The notes beneath the pieces are model-generated. The model was not told the DNA's origin and made no database searches. It saw nothing but the letters and a program-made list of their open reading frames with translations. A stretch of 64,000 nt of DNA from Shewanella pneumatophori (GTDB lineage Bacteria; Pseudomonadota; Gammaproteobacteria; Enterobacterales; Shewanellaceae). Numbering within the stretch: position 1 is the stretch's first letter; each line of letters begins with the position of its first letter. The DNA lies in the NCBI RefSeq assembly GCF_023283895.1, contig NZ_JAKILB010000004.1, forward strand, positions 1-64,000, given 5' to 3'. Shown here piece by piece: positions 7,914 to 19,251 of the stretch. The translations under genes were made by a program, and so were the position numbers.

Positions 7914-9766
7914 TTTGTTTTATTCCATGAATCTCTTAATAAATACTCATCGAGCAGAGCTCGAGCAACAGGGCCAGCGTTAACACCACCCCAACCGGCG
8001 TTTTCAAGTACAACGGCTAGTACAATCTTAGGGTTTTCATAAGGCGCGTAGGCCACGATGAGGGCGTTATCGCGTAGGCGCTCATCAATATTTTCCGCAT
8101 CGTATTCTTCATCTTGCGCCACACTAAATACCTGCGCGGTACCGGTTTTCATTGCTGCTGTGTACAGCGCATCGGTAAAGCGTGACTTATGGGCTGTATC
8201 ACGCATCGCTTCATTGATGATGTCCCAGTTTTTAGGATCTTTTAATACAATCGGTGGCAACTCATCTGGTGGGGTGTCGATTTTTGCCGTTTGGTCTTGA
8301 ATTGACTTGAGCATATGCGGCACAAAACGGCGGCCGTTGTTAGCTAAAATCGCCGTAGCATTAGCAAGTTGCAGTGGCGTGGTGGTCCAATAGCCTTGGC
8401 CAATACCTACAGAAATTGTGTCACCGATATACCAAGGTTGGTTATAGCGCAGACGCTTCCAGTCTTTAGATGGCATGATGCCTGCTGATTCTTCAAAAAT
8501 ATCTACCCCAGTGCGCTCACCAAAGCCAAATGGCTGCATAAAGTTAGCAATGGAGTCGACTCCTGTTTTGTAAGCTAAGTCGTAAAAATAGGTATCGCAG
8601 GAGCTAACGATTGCGCTGTTAACATCTACCCAGCCGTGGCCCCAACGTTTCCAGTCACGATATTTCCGTTCAACCCCTGGGATCTGCCAAAAACCAGGAT
8701 CCCAGATACGGGTTTTTGCGGTAACAGTTTTGTTCTCTAAGCCAAGTAGGGCTAAGTGAGGTTTTACCGTTGATGCCGGTGCATATTGGCCTTGAGTAGC
8801 ACGATTAATCAATGGGCGCGATTTAGAGTTTAAAAGCTCGCTATAAGCTTTACTGCTAATCCCGTGTACAAACTGATTTGGATCGTAAGTCGGGCTCGAT
8901 ATTAGCGCTAAAATGCCACCATCTCTTGGGTCTATCGCTACAATAGAGCCACGACGGCCATTAAGCAGTTCTAAGGCTTTTTTCTGTAGGTTAAGATCTA
9001 GCGTTAGATAGATATCTTGTCCTGGAACTGGGGGCTCTGATTTTAGGGTGCGAATAGTTCGACCGCGGTTATTGACCTCTTCTTCAAGGTGACCGGGTTT
9101 GCCAAGTAACATACTCTCATAGAACTTTTCGATGCCTTGCTTACCAATATCTTTGGTTGCGGCGTAATTTGCCCACAAATTGTTGCGCTCTAGAGATGTT
9201 TGGTCTCGGCTATTAATCTTGCCTACGTAACCTAAAGCATGGGTCATTAAACCGTTATAAGGATAATGGCGTTTTAGACCTGCCTCTACAGAAATCCCCG
9301 GGAAGCGATGCTGGTTAACACTAAATTCGGCAACTTGCTCTTCGGTAAGCTTGTTTTTAATGGTTAACGGTTTAAAGCGGCGGTGATATTTGAGCGCATC
9401 GAGTACGTTTTCTTTGTCATCAGCAGACAGTTCAATAACCTGACTTAACTCATCCAAAGTTTCGCTGACGTTTTTAACCTTTTCAGGCACCATCTCTAAC
9501 GAGAAAAATGGTTGGTTTTCAGCGAGAAGCTGGCCATGGCGGTCGTAAATAAGACCACGGCTCGGGGCAATAGGAACAACACGAATGCGATTGTCGTTTG
9601 AGCGAGTTTCGTAATCTTTAAAAGAGGTGATTTGCAGATTATAAAGATTTGCGAGCAATAAGCTCAGCAGGATAAACACACATAAAAACGTAAACAGGGC
9701 ACGACTTTTAAATAGCGACGCTTCGGCCGCATGGTCGTTCATGGTTATGCGCTTTCTTGGGGACAC
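7910..9766 (-). CDS. mrdA: Penicillin-binding protein 2 (elongasome transpeptidase)
   Basis: Class B PBP that cross-links glycan strands made by RodA during lateral wall growth. A membrane anchor lies at about residues 23-45. Transpeptidase motifs are STVK (332-335), SCD (389-391) and KTGTA (540-544). I keep the GTG start at 9766 because AGGAGAG lies seven bases upstream; an internal ATG eight codons later has no comparable ribosome site. Length is 618 residues. It is the first of the two-gene PBP2-RodA unit and directly follows rlmH. Confidence 0.97.
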   Translation of the reverse strand: MSPRKRITMNDHAAEASLFKSRALFTFLCVFILLSLLLANLYNLQITSFKDYETRSNDNRIRVVPIAPSRGLIYDRHGQLLAENQPFFSLEMVPEKVKNVSETLDELSQVIELSADDKENVLDALKYHRRFKPLTIKNKLTEEQVAEFSVNQHRFPGISVEAGLKRHYPYNGLMTHALGYVGKINSRDQTSLERNNLWANYAATKDIGKQGIEKFYESMLLGKPGHLEEEVNNRGRTIRTLKSEPPVPGQDIYLTLDLNLQKKALELLNGRRGSIVAIDPRDGGILALISSPTYDPNQFVHGISSKAYSELLNSKSRPLINRATQGQYAPASTVKPHLALLGLENKTVTAKTRIWDPGFWQIPGVERKYRDWKRWGHGWVDVNSAIVSSCDTYFYDLAYKTGVDSIANFMQPFGFGERTGVDIFEESAGIMPSKDWKRLRYNQPWYIGDTISVGIGQGYWTTTPLQLANATAILANNGRRFVPHMLKSIQDQTAKIDTPPDELPPIVLKDPKNWDIINEAMRDTAHKSRFTDALYTAAMKTGTAQVFSVAQDEEYDAENIDERLRDNALIVAYAPYENPKIVLAVVLENAGWGGVNAGPVARALLDEYLLRDSWNKTK

Positions 9767-9849
9767 TTACATTCTCTCCTGCTTAAAAAAGGGTGCCAAG
9801 CACATATCCTATCCTGTTAAGGCCTGTTCAGTTTATTATGATGTCGATA

Positions 9850-10320
9850 TTATTCTCTATGGTATGGATGATTATTATTAATGCTCCAGCCTCGATAAAG
9901 GCTTTCAGCAACAATCACACGTACCAAAGGGTGAGGCAGGGTTAATGCAGATAGACACCAGCTTTGTGCTGCGGCCTGTTTGCATTCCGGTGATAAACCT
10001 TCAGGGCCACCAATCAACAAGCTAACATCACGGCCATCGAGTAGCCATTTATTCATTTGCTCTGCTAATTGCGGTGTTGTCAGGTTTTTACCTGGTAGAT
10101 CCAGGCTAACGATATGGTTCCCTTTAGGGATCGCTGCCAACATTAACTCGCCCTCTTTTTGCAGAATGCGAGCTATATCGGCATTTTTACCACGTTTGCC
10201 AGCGGGGATTTCAATTAACTCGAGCGCCATATCTCGAGGAAAGCGGCGCTGATATTCTTTGAAACCTGTTTCAACCCAATCTGGCATGCGGGTTCCAACT
10301 GCGACTAACTGAATCTTCAT
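9850..10320 (-). CDS. rlmH: 23S rRNA (pseudouridine-1915 N3)-methyltransferase
   Basis: SPOUT-class methyltransferase acting on pseudouridine 1915 in helix 69 of assembled 70S ribosomes. The SAM-binding knot contains GGPEG (104-108), and the C-terminal NHPYHRE is the family's hallmark tail. At 156 residues it is one residue longer than E. coli RlmH. Its start codon abuts the rsfS stop, so rsfS-rlmH form a tight pair of ribosome-maturation genes. Confidence 0.97.
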   Translation of the reverse strand: MKIQLVAVGTRMPDWVETGFKEYQRRFPRDMALELIEIPAGKRGKNADIARILQKEGELMLAAIPKGNHIVSLDLPGKNLTTPQLAEQMNKWLLDGRDVSLLIGGPEGLSPECKQAAAQSWCLSALTLPHPLVRVIVAESLYRGWSINNNHPYHRE

Positions 10321-10649
10321 TACTCAGGCTTTTCTGACCAAAGTTTTTCAAGCTGGTAGAAATCGCGAGTTTGATCTTGCATTACGTGCATGATCACATC
10401 GCCTAGGTCTACAAGAACCCATTCACTGCTCTCACGGCCTTCAACACCTAAAATGCTAAGACCAGCACGCTTAGATTCAACCACTAGATTTTCAGCGATT
10501 GCTTTAACGTGTGTTTTTGAGTTACCAGTACATACAACCATAAAATCGGCGATGTTTGATTTCTCTGATACGTCCATTACAACGATATCTTTTGCTTTAA
10601 GGTCTTCAACCTTATCAATTACAAATTGCTTTAACTCTGCGCTTTCCAC
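10320..10649 (-). CDS. rsfS: Ribosomal silencing factor RsfS
   Basis: Binds ribosomal protein L14 and blocks subunit joining when nutrients are scarce. The 109 residues carry the family motifs [18 protein letters not shown] (about 35-52) and [10 protein letters not shown] (about 81-90). The start is ATG, and a 99-bp gap separates it from nadD. E. coli has cobC between nadD and rsfS; it is missing here. Confidence 0.96.
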   Translation of the reverse strand: MESAELKQFVIDKVEDLKAKDIVVMDVSEKSNIADFMVVCTGNSKTHVKAIAENLVVESKRAGLSILGVEGRESSEWVLVDLGDVIMHVMQDQTRDFYQLEKLWSEKPE

Positions 10650-10748
10650 GCTGGTACCCCATTAATTTTAAGACAGCGCGATAGTATAGCAGTATTTCAG
10701 ATCTAGATTAATAGCTCTGCCTATAAATATCTGCGTTTTGCGTAGGGT

Positions 10749-11399
10749 TTATTCTGTTTTGCTTAAGAAGTCGGTCTGGTAAAGCTGGTGTTGTTGAATA
10801 TAAGTTTGAATGGATAGTGGCATTGTTGTAGCTGGAATACTGCCGTGCTGCAATTGCTGGCGTATCGCGGTTGATGAAATATCTTGCTCTAGGATATCAA
10901 GCATAAATATCTCGCCAGTACCTAATGTGCTTGGTTTTTCATTATTATGAATGTGTAGTTTGAGTAATGCTTGAATGGGGTCTTTATCTGTGAGCTGCCA
11001 GCCGGGGCGCTTACATACAACGATGTGGCAAAGACGAAATAATTGTTGCCATTGATACCATTTATTGAGATTTAAAAATGAGTCCATTCCCATGATGAAA
11101 TAAAATTCATGCTGAGGGAAAAGCATATTGAGTTGCTCAAGGGTTTTTGCGGTATAAGAGGGGGTTTCTCTTTTAGCTTCAATATCACAGACTTTAAAGC
11201 CTGCTAGTTCGTCACAAACAAGCTGCGCCATCGCTAATCTATCTTGCGTGCTGACATGTGTCCCTTGTTTGTGAGGCGGAATATGGTTTGGCATCAGCCA
11301 GATCTCATCCAGCGCAAGCTGCTGCTTAACCTCTTGCGCTGGACGAATATGGCCGAAATGTATCGGGTCAAATGTGCCACCTAAAATGCCGATTTTCAT
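10749..11399 (-). CDS. nadD: Nicotinate-nucleotide adenylyltransferase
   Basis: Converts nicotinate mononucleotide and ATP to deamido-NAD in NAD biosynthesis. The nucleotidyltransferase motif [11 protein letters not shown] is at residues 7-17, and the C-terminal [10 protein letters not shown] motif binds the triphosphate. Length is 216 residues, typical of the family. Its start codon abuts the stop of holA, so the two are probably co-transcribed and coupled. Confidence 0.97.
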   Translation of the reverse strand: MKIGILGGTFDPIHFGHIRPAQEVKQQLALDEIWLMPNHIPPHKQGTHVSTQDRLAMAQLVCDELAGFKVCDIEAKRETPSYTAKTLEQLNMLFPQHEFYFIMGMDSFLNLNKWYQWQQLFRLCHIVVCKRPGWQLTDKDPIQALLKLHIHNNEKPSTLGTGEIFMLDILEQDISSTAIRQQLQHGSIPATTMPLSIQTYIQQHQLYQTDFLSKTE

Positions 11400-12430
11400 T
11401 AGGCGAGATCAATATGGCTAAGTTTATGGTGAGCCTTAGGATCAAATAATAAGCTGACATGGCTTAGGCCTGTCCAATCCTCTATACCTTGCTGCTTAAG
11501 CTTTAACTCGATTGCTGAAGTGGCTGCAAGCAGGCTTTCAACATGGTTAAGCTCAAGGCGGTTGAGCGCGGTTTGATAGATAGGCTTGCGTTTATCCCAG
11601 ATCCGCAGTTTACTCCATACCCCCTGTAGTGGCTGGCGATTATTTTGTGTGGACTTTAGTTGCATTAATATCCCGAGCTCTTTAAAGACTGACCAAAGAA
11701 TAATCGGCATAGCAACGCCCCCGCTTTTAAGCTGCGACAGAATGTGCTGTGCTTTATCTTGCTGATTATTGAGCATGGCATCGGTTAGCTGAAATACGCT
11801 AAAACGCGATTGATCTTCAAAATATTGGCTCAGTTGATCGCAATCAATTGCTGCATTGGGGCTCAGCAACTGCAGTAGCTGTAAGGCTTGATCCGCAGCT
11901 AGCAAATTACCTTCATATAGGGCAAACAGCATTTCTCGCGGATCTCGTCCCATAGATAAACCATAGTGATTTATCCGTCCGTCTAACCAGCGCTGAAACT
12001 GTGCACCTTCTGGCGTAGTGCAAGGAACATATAGTCCCTTAGCATCTAGGCTTTTAAACCATTTACTTTTGGTTTGTTCACTGGCGAGCTTTGGCCCTGT
12101 TAATATCAGTAATACATCTGGGTTATCCATTTGCATTAATGATTGCAGCATGGCGCTGCCTTCAGTGCCAGGTTTCGCTTGGGGAAGTGTTAACTCAATA
12201 ATGCGGCGGCTTGAAAACAAGCTCATTGCTTGCCATTGCTCATAAAGCTCATTCCAGCTAAACCCGGTTTCTTGGGTTAACTGAATTTTCTCTTCAAAGC
12301 CTTGGCGTTTCGCCTCAGTATGCAGTGCTGCTCGGCTTTGTTCGCATAACCACGGGTCATCACCGAAAATAAGGCAACATTGAGGTAAAGGAGAAAGCTG
12401 GCGCACTAGCTGATCTGGGTAGACCCGCAT
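11399..12430 (-). CDS. holA: DNA polymerase III delta subunit
   Basis: Clamp-loader subunit that opens the beta sliding clamp. The 343-residue length equals E. coli HolA, and the N-terminal half has the AAA+-like fold without a functional Walker A, as expected for delta. Recognisable stretches are [15 protein letters not shown] near residue 20 and [16 protein letters not shown] in the middle. It lies directly between lptE and nadD, the conserved position in enterobacteria. Confidence 0.95.
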   Translation of the reverse strand: MRVYPDQLVRQLSPLPQCCLIFGDDPWLCEQSRAALHTEAKRQGFEEKIQLTQETGFSWNELYEQWQAMSLFSSRRIIELTLPQAKPGTEGSAMLQSLMQMDNPDVLLILTGPKLASEQTKSKWFKSLDAKGLYVPCTTPEGAQFQRWLDGRINHYGLSMGRDPREMLFALYEGNLLAADQALQLLQLLSPNAAIDCDQLSQYFEDQSRFSVFQLTDAMLNNQQDKAQHILSQLKSGGVAMPIILWSVFKELGILMQLKSTQNNRQPLQGVWSKLRIWDKRKPIYQTALNRLELNHVESLLAATSAIELKLKQQGIEDWTGLSHVSLLFDPKAHHKLSHIDLA

Positions 12431-12924
12431 TAATTGACCTCTGCTGCCGCCAGAGTTTGAATAATTCTGTCAGCTGCTTGAATACGCATCTCTTTTAGCA
12501 GAAGTTCCATTTCACGGCTTTTTGCTAATGCGGTACGCGGATCATCAAGGTAATCACGGTGGATTGCTACGTCAAAGCGCTGTGATTCGGCTTCTGGTAG
12601 CTGTACTGCAAAACTAACCTGATAGGTAAGCTCATATTCAGCAACGTTACCAGTAGGATAGATTGAAAGGGTTGTACGGTCTAAAGAGTCGTTGATGATC
12701 CTTAGTGCTGCAACGTCGTCATTAGGAGACACCACTGCAATACTGTTTAAGCGAAGGCGTTCACGCACTAGGCGAGTTAGTTCGCTGTATTCATCTTGAC
12801 TACTAAGGCTTAGGGTTTGTAGCTGCTCAGGAATAGAGTAGCTACCTTGTAACCTAAAGCCGCAACCCGCACTGAGTAAAATGCTCAGTGCTAAGGTTGC
12901 TAAAATTATGCGTTTAATTAGCAT
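12430..12924 (-). CDS. lptE: LPS-assembly lipoprotein LptE
   Basis: Outer-membrane lipoprotein that plugs the LptD barrel and helps insert LPS in the outer leaflet. A signal peptide ends in the lipobox SAGC (Cys21), followed by GFRLQG, the usual start of mature LptE. Length is 164 residues. The sequence is otherwise variable, so position between leuS and holA strongly supports the call. Confidence 0.93.
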   Translation of the reverse strand: MLIKRIILATLALSILLSAGCGFRLQGSYSIPEQLQTLSLSSQDEYSELTRLVRERLRLNSIAVVSPNDDVAALRIINDSLDRTTLSIYPTGNVAEYELTYQVSFAVQLPEAESQRFDVAIHRDYLDDPRTALAKSREMELLLKEMRIQAADRIIQTLAAAEVN

Positions 12925-12957
12925 AGGCTTTATATTGTCTTCCTTGTGTATAAAGGA

Positions 12958-15537
12958 TTAGTTAGCAACGATATTGAGCAGTTTGCCCGGTACGTAGATA
13001 ACTTTACGAACTTCTTTACCTTCGGTGTGCTTGATCACGCCGTCTTCAGCCATACCTGCAGCTTCAACTTCTTCTTTGCTTGCATCTGCAGCAACGGTGA
13101 TTTTAGCGCGAAGCTTGCCGTTAACCTGAACGATAATCAGCTTGCTGTCTTCAACCAAGGCAGATTCATCAACCTTTGGCCATAACACATCTTCAATTGC
13201 ACCTTGGTTACCTAATTCATTCCATAATACAAAACATGTATGTGGAATGATTGGGTATAGCAGACGGATAACAGCATTTAATGCTTCTTGCATTAGTGCT
13301 TTATCTTGCTCTGTTTCAGTCGGTGCTTTTTGTAGACGGTTCATCAATTCCATGATTGATGCAATCGCGGTGTTGAACATCTGACGACGTTCAATATCAT
13401 CACCCACTTTAGCAATTGTCTTGTGTAGTTCACGACGCAGCTCTTTTTGGGCAGCGTTTAGTGATTTAACATCAAGCTCAACAGTTGGGCCTGTTGCGAT
13501 ATGATCGTGTGCAGTTTTCCACAAACGTTTAATAAAGCGATGCGCGCCTTCAACACTTGATTCTTGCCACTCAAGCGTTAGCTCTGGTGGTGCTGCGAAC
13601 ATCATAAATAGACGTACTGTGTCTGCGCCGTACTTATCAACCATTTCTTGTGGGTCGATACCGTTGTTCTTAGACTTAGACATCTTACTCATACCGGTAT
13701 AAACCAGTTCATTGCCTTCGCTGTCTACGGCCTTAACTGTGCGACCTTTGTCGTCAGTTTCAAGTACAGTTACATCAGATGGAGCAACCCAAATACGTGC
13801 GCCTTTCTCATTGGTGTAGTAGTAAGCATCAGCCAGTACCATACCTTGAGTCAGTAGACGTTTAGCTGGCTCATCAGAGTTCACTAGACCAGTGTCACGC
13901 AATAACTTGTGGAAGAAGCGGAAGTACAATAGGTGCATACAAGCATGCTCAATACCACCAATGTATTGATCAACTGGCAACCAGTAGTTTGCTTTTGCAG
14001 GATCAAGCATTTCGTCTGCATCAGGGCTACAGTAACGAGCGTAATACCAAGATGATTCCATAAAGGTATCGAAGGTATCTGTTTCGCGGAATGCTTCTTG
14101 ACCATTAACAGTGGTTTTAGCCCACTCTTTATCAGACTTGATTGGGCTTTGGATACCATCCATAACCACATCTTCTGGCAAGATCACTGGTAATTGATCT
14201 TCAGGAGTTGGCATCACTGTGCCATCTGCCAAAGTGACCATTGGAATTGGTGCACCCCAGTAACGCTGACGAGAAACACCCCAGTCACGTAGACGGAAGT
14301 TTACTTGGCGCTTACCTTTACCTTCAGCTGTTAGCTTGGCATCGATTGCGTCAAATGCCGCTTGGAAGTCTAAACCGTCAAATTCAGCAGAGTTAAATAG
14401 CACGCCTTTTTCAGTGTAGGCTTCTTCGCTGATATCAACGTCGCCGTCAACAGGCTTAACAACTGCTTCGATGTTTAGGCCGTACTTTTTAGCAAACTCA
14501 TAATCACGTTGGTCGTGAGCAGGAACCGACATTACCGCGCCGGTACCGTAGTTCATTAATACGAAGTTACCTACCCAGATTGGCACTTCTTTACCCGTGA
14601 TTGGGTGAATAGCATTTAAGCCTGTAGCAACACCTTTCTTTTCCATTGCAGCCATAGCAGCTTCAGTGGTATCAGCGTTTTTACATTCTTCAATGAACTC
14701 AACAAGAGCTGGGTTGTTAGCGGCTGCTTGTTCAGCTAGTGGGTGAGCAGCAGCAATAGCAACATAAGTTACGCCCATAACAGTGTCAGGACGAGTCGTG
14801 TAGATATCAAAGCTCTGATCGCTACCTGCAACCTGGAACGTCATCTCGATACCTTCGCTACGACCGATCCAGTTACGCTGCATGGTCTTAACTTGCTCAG
14901 GCCACTCTTCTAACGTATCGATGTCGTTTAGCAGCTCTTCAGCGTACTCAGTGATTTTAATGAACCACTGTGGGATCTCTTTTTGCTCAACTGTGGTGTC
15001 ACAGCGCCAGCAGCAACCGTCGATAACTTGCTCGTTGGCAAGAACGGTTTCATCGTTTGGGCACCAGTTAACAGAAGAAGTCTTTTTGTACACTAGGCCT
15101 TTTTCATACAGCTTAGTAAAGAACCACTGTTCCCAGCGATAGTATTCTGGGGTACAAGTTGCGATTTCACGCGACCAGTCATAACCGAAACCTAGCATTT
15201 TTAGCTGGTTCTTCATGTAGTCGATGTTTTCGTAAGTCCAAGGTGCTGGTGCAGTCTTGTTTTTGATTGCAGCGTTTTCAGCAGGCAGGCCGAAAGAGTC
15301 CCAACCGATTGGTTGAAGCACGTTTTTACCTTGCAGACGTTGGTAACGAGAGACAACATCGCCTATGGTGTAGTTACGTACGTGACCCATGTGCAGTCGA
15401 CCCGATGGGTACGGAAACATAGAAAGGCAGTAGTACTTTTCTTTGTTTGCGTCTTCGGTAACTTCAAATGTTTTGGTGTCTTGCCAGTGCTGCTGCACTT
15501 TAGCTTCAATTTCTGAAGGAGTATATTGCTCTTGCAT
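12958..15537 (-). CDS. leuS: Leucyl-tRNA synthetase
   Basis: Class I aminoacyl-tRNA synthetase charging tRNA-Leu. The HIGH motif appears as HMGH (49-52), a CP1 editing domain lies in the middle (about 220-420), and KMSKS appears within [11 protein letters not shown] (about residue 620). I begin at the ATG encoding [11 protein letters not shown], six codons inside the longest frame. This matches the E. coli N-terminus, and GGAA lies about eight bases upstream, while the outer ATG has its purine stretch only one base away. Length is 859 residues. It heads the minus-strand operon leading to lipA. Confidence 0.97.
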   Translation of the reverse strand: MQEQYTPSEIEAKVQQHWQDTKTFEVTEDANKEKYYCLSMFPYPSGRLHMGHVRNYTIGDVVSRYQRLQGKNVLQPIGWDSFGLPAENAAIKNKTAPAPWTYENIDYMKNQLKMLGFGYDWSREIATCTPEYYRWEQWFFTKLYEKGLVYKKTSSVNWCPNDETVLANEQVIDGCCWRCDTTVEQKEIPQWFIKITEYAEELLNDIDTLEEWPEQVKTMQRNWIGRSEGIEMTFQVAGSDQSFDIYTTRPDTVMGVTYVAIAAAHPLAEQAAANNPALVEFIEECKNADTTEAAMAAMEKKGVATGLNAIHPITGKEVPIWVGNFVLMNYGTGAVMSVPAHDQRDYEFAKKYGLNIEAVVKPVDGDVDISEEAYTEKGVLFNSAEFDGLDFQAAFDAIDAKLTAEGKGKRQVNFRLRDWGVSRQRYWGAPIPMVTLADGTVMPTPEDQLPVILPEDVVMDGIQSPIKSDKEWAKTTVNGQEAFRETDTFDTFMESSWYYARYCSPDADEMLDPAKANYWLPVDQYIGGIEHACMHLLYFRFFHKLLRDTGLVNSDEPAKRLLTQGMVLADAYYYTNEKGARIWVAPSDVTVLETDDKGRTVKAVDSEGNELVYTGMSKMSKSKNNGIDPQEMVDKYGADTVRLFMMFAAPPELTLEWQESSVEGAHRFIKRLWKTAHDHIATGPTVELDVKSLNAAQKELRRELHKTIAKVGDDIERRQMFNTAIASIMELMNRLQKAPTETEQDKALMQEALNAVIRLLYPIIPHTCFVLWNELGNQGAIEDVLWPKVDESALVEDSKLIIVQVNGKLRAKITVAADASKEEVEAAGMAEDGVIKHTEGKEVRKVIYVPGKLLNIVAN

Positions 15538-15657
15538 CAATCTATTTCCGGCCATGCCGCCTATTGTTTGATCTAGCGCTATAACAGCGCGAGTTATATC
15601 GACATAGAATAAACTAGAAGTGAGTCATTAAAAAGGTTCGTTGAAGGAGTATTTACC

Positions 15658-16158
15658 ATGAGTGACCAAAGTACCGCGCTACTTTCGCTTTACGAAGCCC
15701 TAATTGAGCATATAAAAACTCAATATAGAGATGATAACTCATTGACAGTAAAGAGTTTGTATAAGCAAGTACAGGCGAGTAAGCAATACTTAGCAATAAA
15801 GCAGCAAGCAAAGGAAGAAGAGCTTGCTTTAGTGGAACAATTTTTAAAACGTGACATTGCCAGTTTCCTCCAAGAGCAAAATGCTTCCGATTTGAGTCAT
15901 AGTCCGACAATGATTACTGTGGAAAACACGTTATGGCATTGGTTAAGTGAAATAACCGACCGTAGCCAATTGGAATGGCATGAGGTTGCGCAGGACTTTA
16001 AGCATCACGGATATTATGAAAGTGGTGAAATTGTCGGCCAAGGTAATATGGTGTGCACGGCCTGTGGTCATGAGTCTAAAATTGAGTTTCCGGGTGTGCT
16101 TTCTGACTGCACAGAATGCGATAATAATGAGTTTACCCGCGAGGCTTTAGCGCCTTAA
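15658..16158 (+). CDS. ybeL: Zinc-ribbon protein of the YbeL/DUF1451 family
   Basis: A protein of 166 residues with a helical N-terminal two-thirds and a C-terminal zinc ribbon formed by Cys133/Cys136 and Cys151/Cys154 (CTAC...CTEC). Function is not established for the family. It is divergent from leuS, and E. coli ybeL is also a near neighbour of leuS. No signal peptide or membrane segment is visible. A GAAGGAG ribosome site precedes the ATG. Confidence 0.9.
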   Translation: MSDQSTALLSLYEALIEHIKTQYRDDNSLTVKSLYKQVQASKQYLAIKQQAKEEELALVEQFLKRDIASFLQEQNASDLSHSPTMITVENTLWHWLSEITDRSQLEWHEVAQDFKHHGYYESGEIVGQGNMVCTACGHESKIEFPGVLSDCTECDNNEFTREALAP

Positions 16159-16220
16159 GTTTGCAAGCTTGCGGTTACAAACTTTCTATCGCAATGACAA
16201 CTGCATGAGTGGTAAATAAA

Positions 16221-16254
16221 ACAGCCGTTAGATTTTAAATATCTACCGGCTGTA
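16221..16254. terminator. Terminator between ybeL and the pilin-like gene
   Basis: ACAGCCG-TTAGAT and ATCTAC-CGGCTGT form a hairpin with one mismatch between converging genes. A T-run follows on the plus strand. Confidence 0.75.
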
Positions 16255-16282
16255 ATTTTTATTTGCTTATTAATACGTTGAG

Positions 16283-16774
16283 TTAGCAACCAGTATTAAT
16301 TGTGGAATACTGTGGCTGACTAGCAGCGGTTGCCGCTTGGACATATTTGAAATAGCACAAGTTATCGCTTACGTCGCCATCGTCATTATCATCGTAGCCA
16401 ATATAAAGCTCACCACGTCCTTGTTCTTCAACCACAAAAACATCGTCTAGCTCTAGCCATTCGACGAGATCTTCATTGTCTAAGTAGCCATAGATCAGGC
16501 GAGTGTTGTAATTGCCATCACCATTAATATCGATATCAGTAATGTCGTCGCGACTGCCGTGCGGGCGTTTGTTAAGGCTAGGCATTTGTGTTTTGGCATA
16601 AACAAATGTGTTCGCAGTTTTCGCGCTAGCCTGAATTTGCTCAATTACTTCACTTTTGGCGTCACTTGATAAGTCGATAAACTTTGGTGCGGCAGTGACG
16701 GCTAAAATACCGAGGATAATGATCACTACGACCAGTTCTATTAACGTGAATCCTTTCTGTTTTGAACGTTGCAC
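16283..16774 (-). CDS. Type IV prepilin-like (MSHA-type) protein with two calcium-loop motifs
   Basis: The short leader MQRSKQKG is followed by the prepilin peptidase signature FTLIE (processing after Gly8, Glu at mature position 5) and a hydrophobic helix to about residue 29, as in type IV pilins and MSHA pilins. The globular part is acidic and carries two EF-hand-like DxNxDG loops, at residues 82-88 (DINGDGN) and 128-134 (DDNDDGD). Cys140 and Cys163 may form the C-terminal disulfide loop. No pilus-assembly genes are nearby. The start lies inside the 3' end of lnt (34-bp overlap). It may be a minor pilin or pseudopilin; the exact system is unknown. Confidence 0.8.
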   Translation of the reverse strand: MQRSKQKGFTLIELVVVIIILGILAVTAAPKFIDLSSDAKSEVIEQIQASAKTANTFVYAKTQMPSLNKRPHGSRDDITDIDINGDGNYNTRLIYGYLDNEDLVEWLELDDVFVVEEQGRGELYIGYDDNDDGDVSDNLCYFKYVQAATAASQPQYSTINTGC

Positions 16775-18303
16775 AACTTCTTCCTAATTACTGCAAGGGT
16801 CGCGATTATAAAGCTTATAAACAGTACAGGCCATTGCCCGAAAGTACTAAATAAAGTATGACCTTTCATTAGCTTAATGTCTGATACTAATACACCATCT
16901 TCAAATTGTGGTAGCTGCTGGGTGATATTCCCTTGTTCATCAACCACAGCGGTTACGCCGTTATTTGTTGCACGAACTAATGGTCGACCTAGCTCTACTG
17001 AGCGCATTTGCGCAATTTCCATATGCTGCAGCGGACCATTTGAGGTACCAAACCAAGCATCATTAGACACTGTCATTAACAGGTCTGTATTATCATTCAT
17101 ATTGGCGCGTAATTGTTCAGGAAAGGCAATTTCGTAGCAAATCGCTGGCGATACTTGGTGGCCAACAGCATTCAAATTTGGCTGAGTGAATTCACCTCGA
17201 GCGAACGATGACATTGGTAAGTTGAAAAATGGTGCTAGTGGTCGTAGCAATGATTCAAATGGCACAAATTCACCAATTGGCAGCAGGTGATGTTTCTTAA
17301 ATTCATTACTGCCATCACCGAGGTAGTCTGGCTCGCTTTGTTGCTTATGGTTGTAATTACCCAGCACGATAAGAGAATTATAAAAAGCATCGCCTTGGTT
17401 GCTAATAATGCCAGTGATGATGGCTATATCATTTAAGTTAGCAACTTTACTAGCGTTATAGAGAAAATCCTTCACCATATATTCTGGTGCAGGAATAGCA
17501 GCTTCTGGCCAAATAATTAAATCGGCTGCAAATTCAGGCCGTGATAGATCCATGTATTTGAGCATGGTTGGCCATAAGGCGTCAGGATCCCATTTCATGC
17601 TTTGGGGAATGTTACCTTGTACTAAAGCAACTTTTATTGTTTCACCATTAGGCTCAACTTGTGAGGTCATCGGTGCAATAAACGTTAGCGCTGCAAGTGC
17701 AGGCACTGCGATGGCGAAACTTTGCCAGCGTTTAACAGCTAATAATGCGATAGCGCCAGCAAGCATCGCCACAATAAAGCTTAAGCCTAAGGTGCCAACC
17801 ATTGAAGCAATTGGCTTTAACGGCCCCTCAGTTTGACTGTATCCGGCCCATAGCCAGGGAAAGCCGGTTAATACCCAGCCGCGCATCCATTCTGCAATGG
17901 TCCACAGCGCTGGAAACAGTAATAAATTTCGGCTAATAGATGTGTTTGGGGTTAGCTTTTGTAGCAAGCAACCAGCAAGAGCTGGATACAGAGCGAGATA
18001 TAACGCCAGTAGCGCCATTAAGCCCATGGAGGCAATTAGCGGCATACCACCGTATACGTCCATACTGACATGAACCCAGCTAATACCAACAGAAAAGCAA
18101 CCAAAACCAAAGCTTAGCCAATAACGGAAAGCTTGCTTTGCAGTTAGGTCTGCACTTTGATGGATCACAAAGGCCATGGCTACTAGGTAAAGTGGCCAAA
18201 TAGAATAGGGAGCAAAAGAAAGCGCCGTAGTGGCACCGGCCAAGTAGGCCAGCACCATTTTCGAACGCGGATGATGGGCTAATGCCCGAAGTTTATTCAG
18301 CAT
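16741..18303 (-). CDS. lnt: Apolipoprotein N-acyltransferase
   Basis: Inner-membrane enzyme that adds the third acyl chain to lipoproteins, needed for Lol export to the outer membrane. Six or more N-terminal hydrophobic helices precede a nitrilase domain with the Glu-Lys-Cys triad: Glu267 (WPEAAIP), Lys337 (FKKHHLLPIGEFVPFE) and Cys389 (PAICYE). Glu267 has the same number as in E. coli. A last membrane helix is at the C-terminus. Length is 520 residues. It follows corC by 39 bp in the ybeZ-ybeY-corC-lnt order known from E. coli. Confidence 0.97.
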   Translation of the reverse strand: MLNKLRALAHHPRSKMVLAYLAGATTALSFAPYSIWPLYLVAMAFVIHQSADLTAKQAFRYWLSFGFGCFSVGISWVHVSMDVYGGMPLIASMGLMALLALYLALYPALAGCLLQKLTPNTSISRNLLLFPALWTIAEWMRGWVLTGFPWLWAGYSQTEGPLKPIASMVGTLGLSFIVAMLAGAIALLAVKRWQSFAIAVPALAALTFIAPMTSQVEPNGETIKVALVQGNIPQSMKWDPDALWPTMLKYMDLSRPEFAADLIIWPEAAIPAPEYMVKDFLYNASKVANLNDIAIITGIISNQGDAFYNSLIVLGNYNHKQQSEPDYLGDGSNEFKKHHLLPIGEFVPFESLLRPLAPFFNLPMSSFARGEFTQPNLNAVGHQVSPAICYEIAFPEQLRANMNDNTDLLMTVSNDAWFGTSNGPLQHMEIAQMRSVELGRPLVRATNNGVTAVVDEQGNITQQLPQFEDGVLVSDIKLMKGHTLFSTFGQWPVLFISFIIATLAVIRKKLCNVQNRKDSR

Positions 18304-18342
18304 ACAGCCTCATCATTGGGTCGAGATAACGTTAGTCAGTGA

Positions 18343-19224
18343 TTATGCTACCGACTCATCATGGCTATGATTGTTATCTGGGAACTTGACTCTAAGTTGG
18401 ATTAAGCGACGAGTGTCTGCGTTAACCACTTTAAACTCAATATCTTGGATCATGACTTTTTCATCACGCTCTGGCAAATGGCCAAATGCGTGCGACACCA
18501 TGCCGCCAACAGTATCAAACTCTTCGTCACTAAACTCAGTACCGAATGCTTCGTTGAAGTCATCGATAGGAGTTAATGCCTTAACCATGAATACTTGTTT
18601 AGCAACTTGTTTGATTTCAGTCTCTTCTGCAGAGTCATGATCAAACTCATCTTCGATATCGCCTACGATTTCTTCGAGAATATCCTCAATCGTAACAAGA
18701 CCTGACACGCCGCCATATTCATCGACAACAATCGCCATATGGTAACGTTGAGAACGGAATTCTTTCAGCAAAACGTCAACACGTTTACTTTCAGGAACAA
18801 CAACAGCAGGGCGAATTACTTGACGTAATTCAAACGGCTTTTCATTGTTTTTGAAGCCATACTGAAGTAAGTCTTTCGCAAGCAAAATGCCTTCGATATG
18901 ATCTTTGTCTTCATTGACTACTGGAAAACGAGAGTGTGCCGAACTGATAACGGTAGAGAGAACTTCTTCTACGCTGTCGTCAATTTGGATAGCTACAATC
19001 TGCGCCCGTGGGATCATAATATCCCGCACACGTAGATCGGAAACTTCTAAAACACCTTTAATCATTTCGCGGGTGTCTTCGCTGATCACTTCACGCATTT
19101 CTGCGTCGTGAATTACGTCAACCAAGTCTTCGCGATTTCTTGGTTCGCCCTGGAACAACTGACTTACTTTCTCTAACCAGCCCTTCTTTTGGGCGTTAGT
19201 ACTCGGTGGGATATCGTCACTCAT
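18343..19224 (-). CDS. corC: CorC/YbeX family CBS-domain protein
   Basis: Cytosolic protein with two CBS domains (about residues 60-185 of the frame, [14 protein letters not shown] and [20 protein letters not shown]) and a C-terminal CorC/HlyC domain. It is linked to magnesium/cobalt efflux and, in E. coli, to ribosome metabolism. I start at the ATG giving MSDDIPPST because AGGA sits seven bases upstream. The longer frame begins with TTG and no ribosome site. Length is 293 residues. It lies between ybeY and lnt as in E. coli. Confidence 0.94.
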   Translation of the reverse strand: MSDDIPPSTNAQKKGWLEKVSQLFQGEPRNREDLVDVIHDAEMREVISEDTREMIKGVLEVSDLRVRDIMIPRAQIVAIQIDDSVEEVLSTVISSAHSRFPVVNEDKDHIEGILLAKDLLQYGFKNNEKPFELRQVIRPAVVVPESKRVDVLLKEFRSQRYHMAIVVDEYGGVSGLVTIEDILEEIVGDIEDEFDHDSAEETEIKQVAKQVFMVKALTPIDDFNEAFGTEFSDEEFDTVGGMVSHAFGHLPERDEKVMIQDIEFKVVNADTRRLIQLRVKFPDNNHSHDESVA

Positions 19225-19251
19225 AGTGTTTTCCTGACTCAGATGAGCCAA

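Noticed and set aside
13884..14171. Minus-strand 95-codon frame within leuS
   Set aside because: A shadow of leuS in another frame on the same strand; the leuS product is complete with all motifs.
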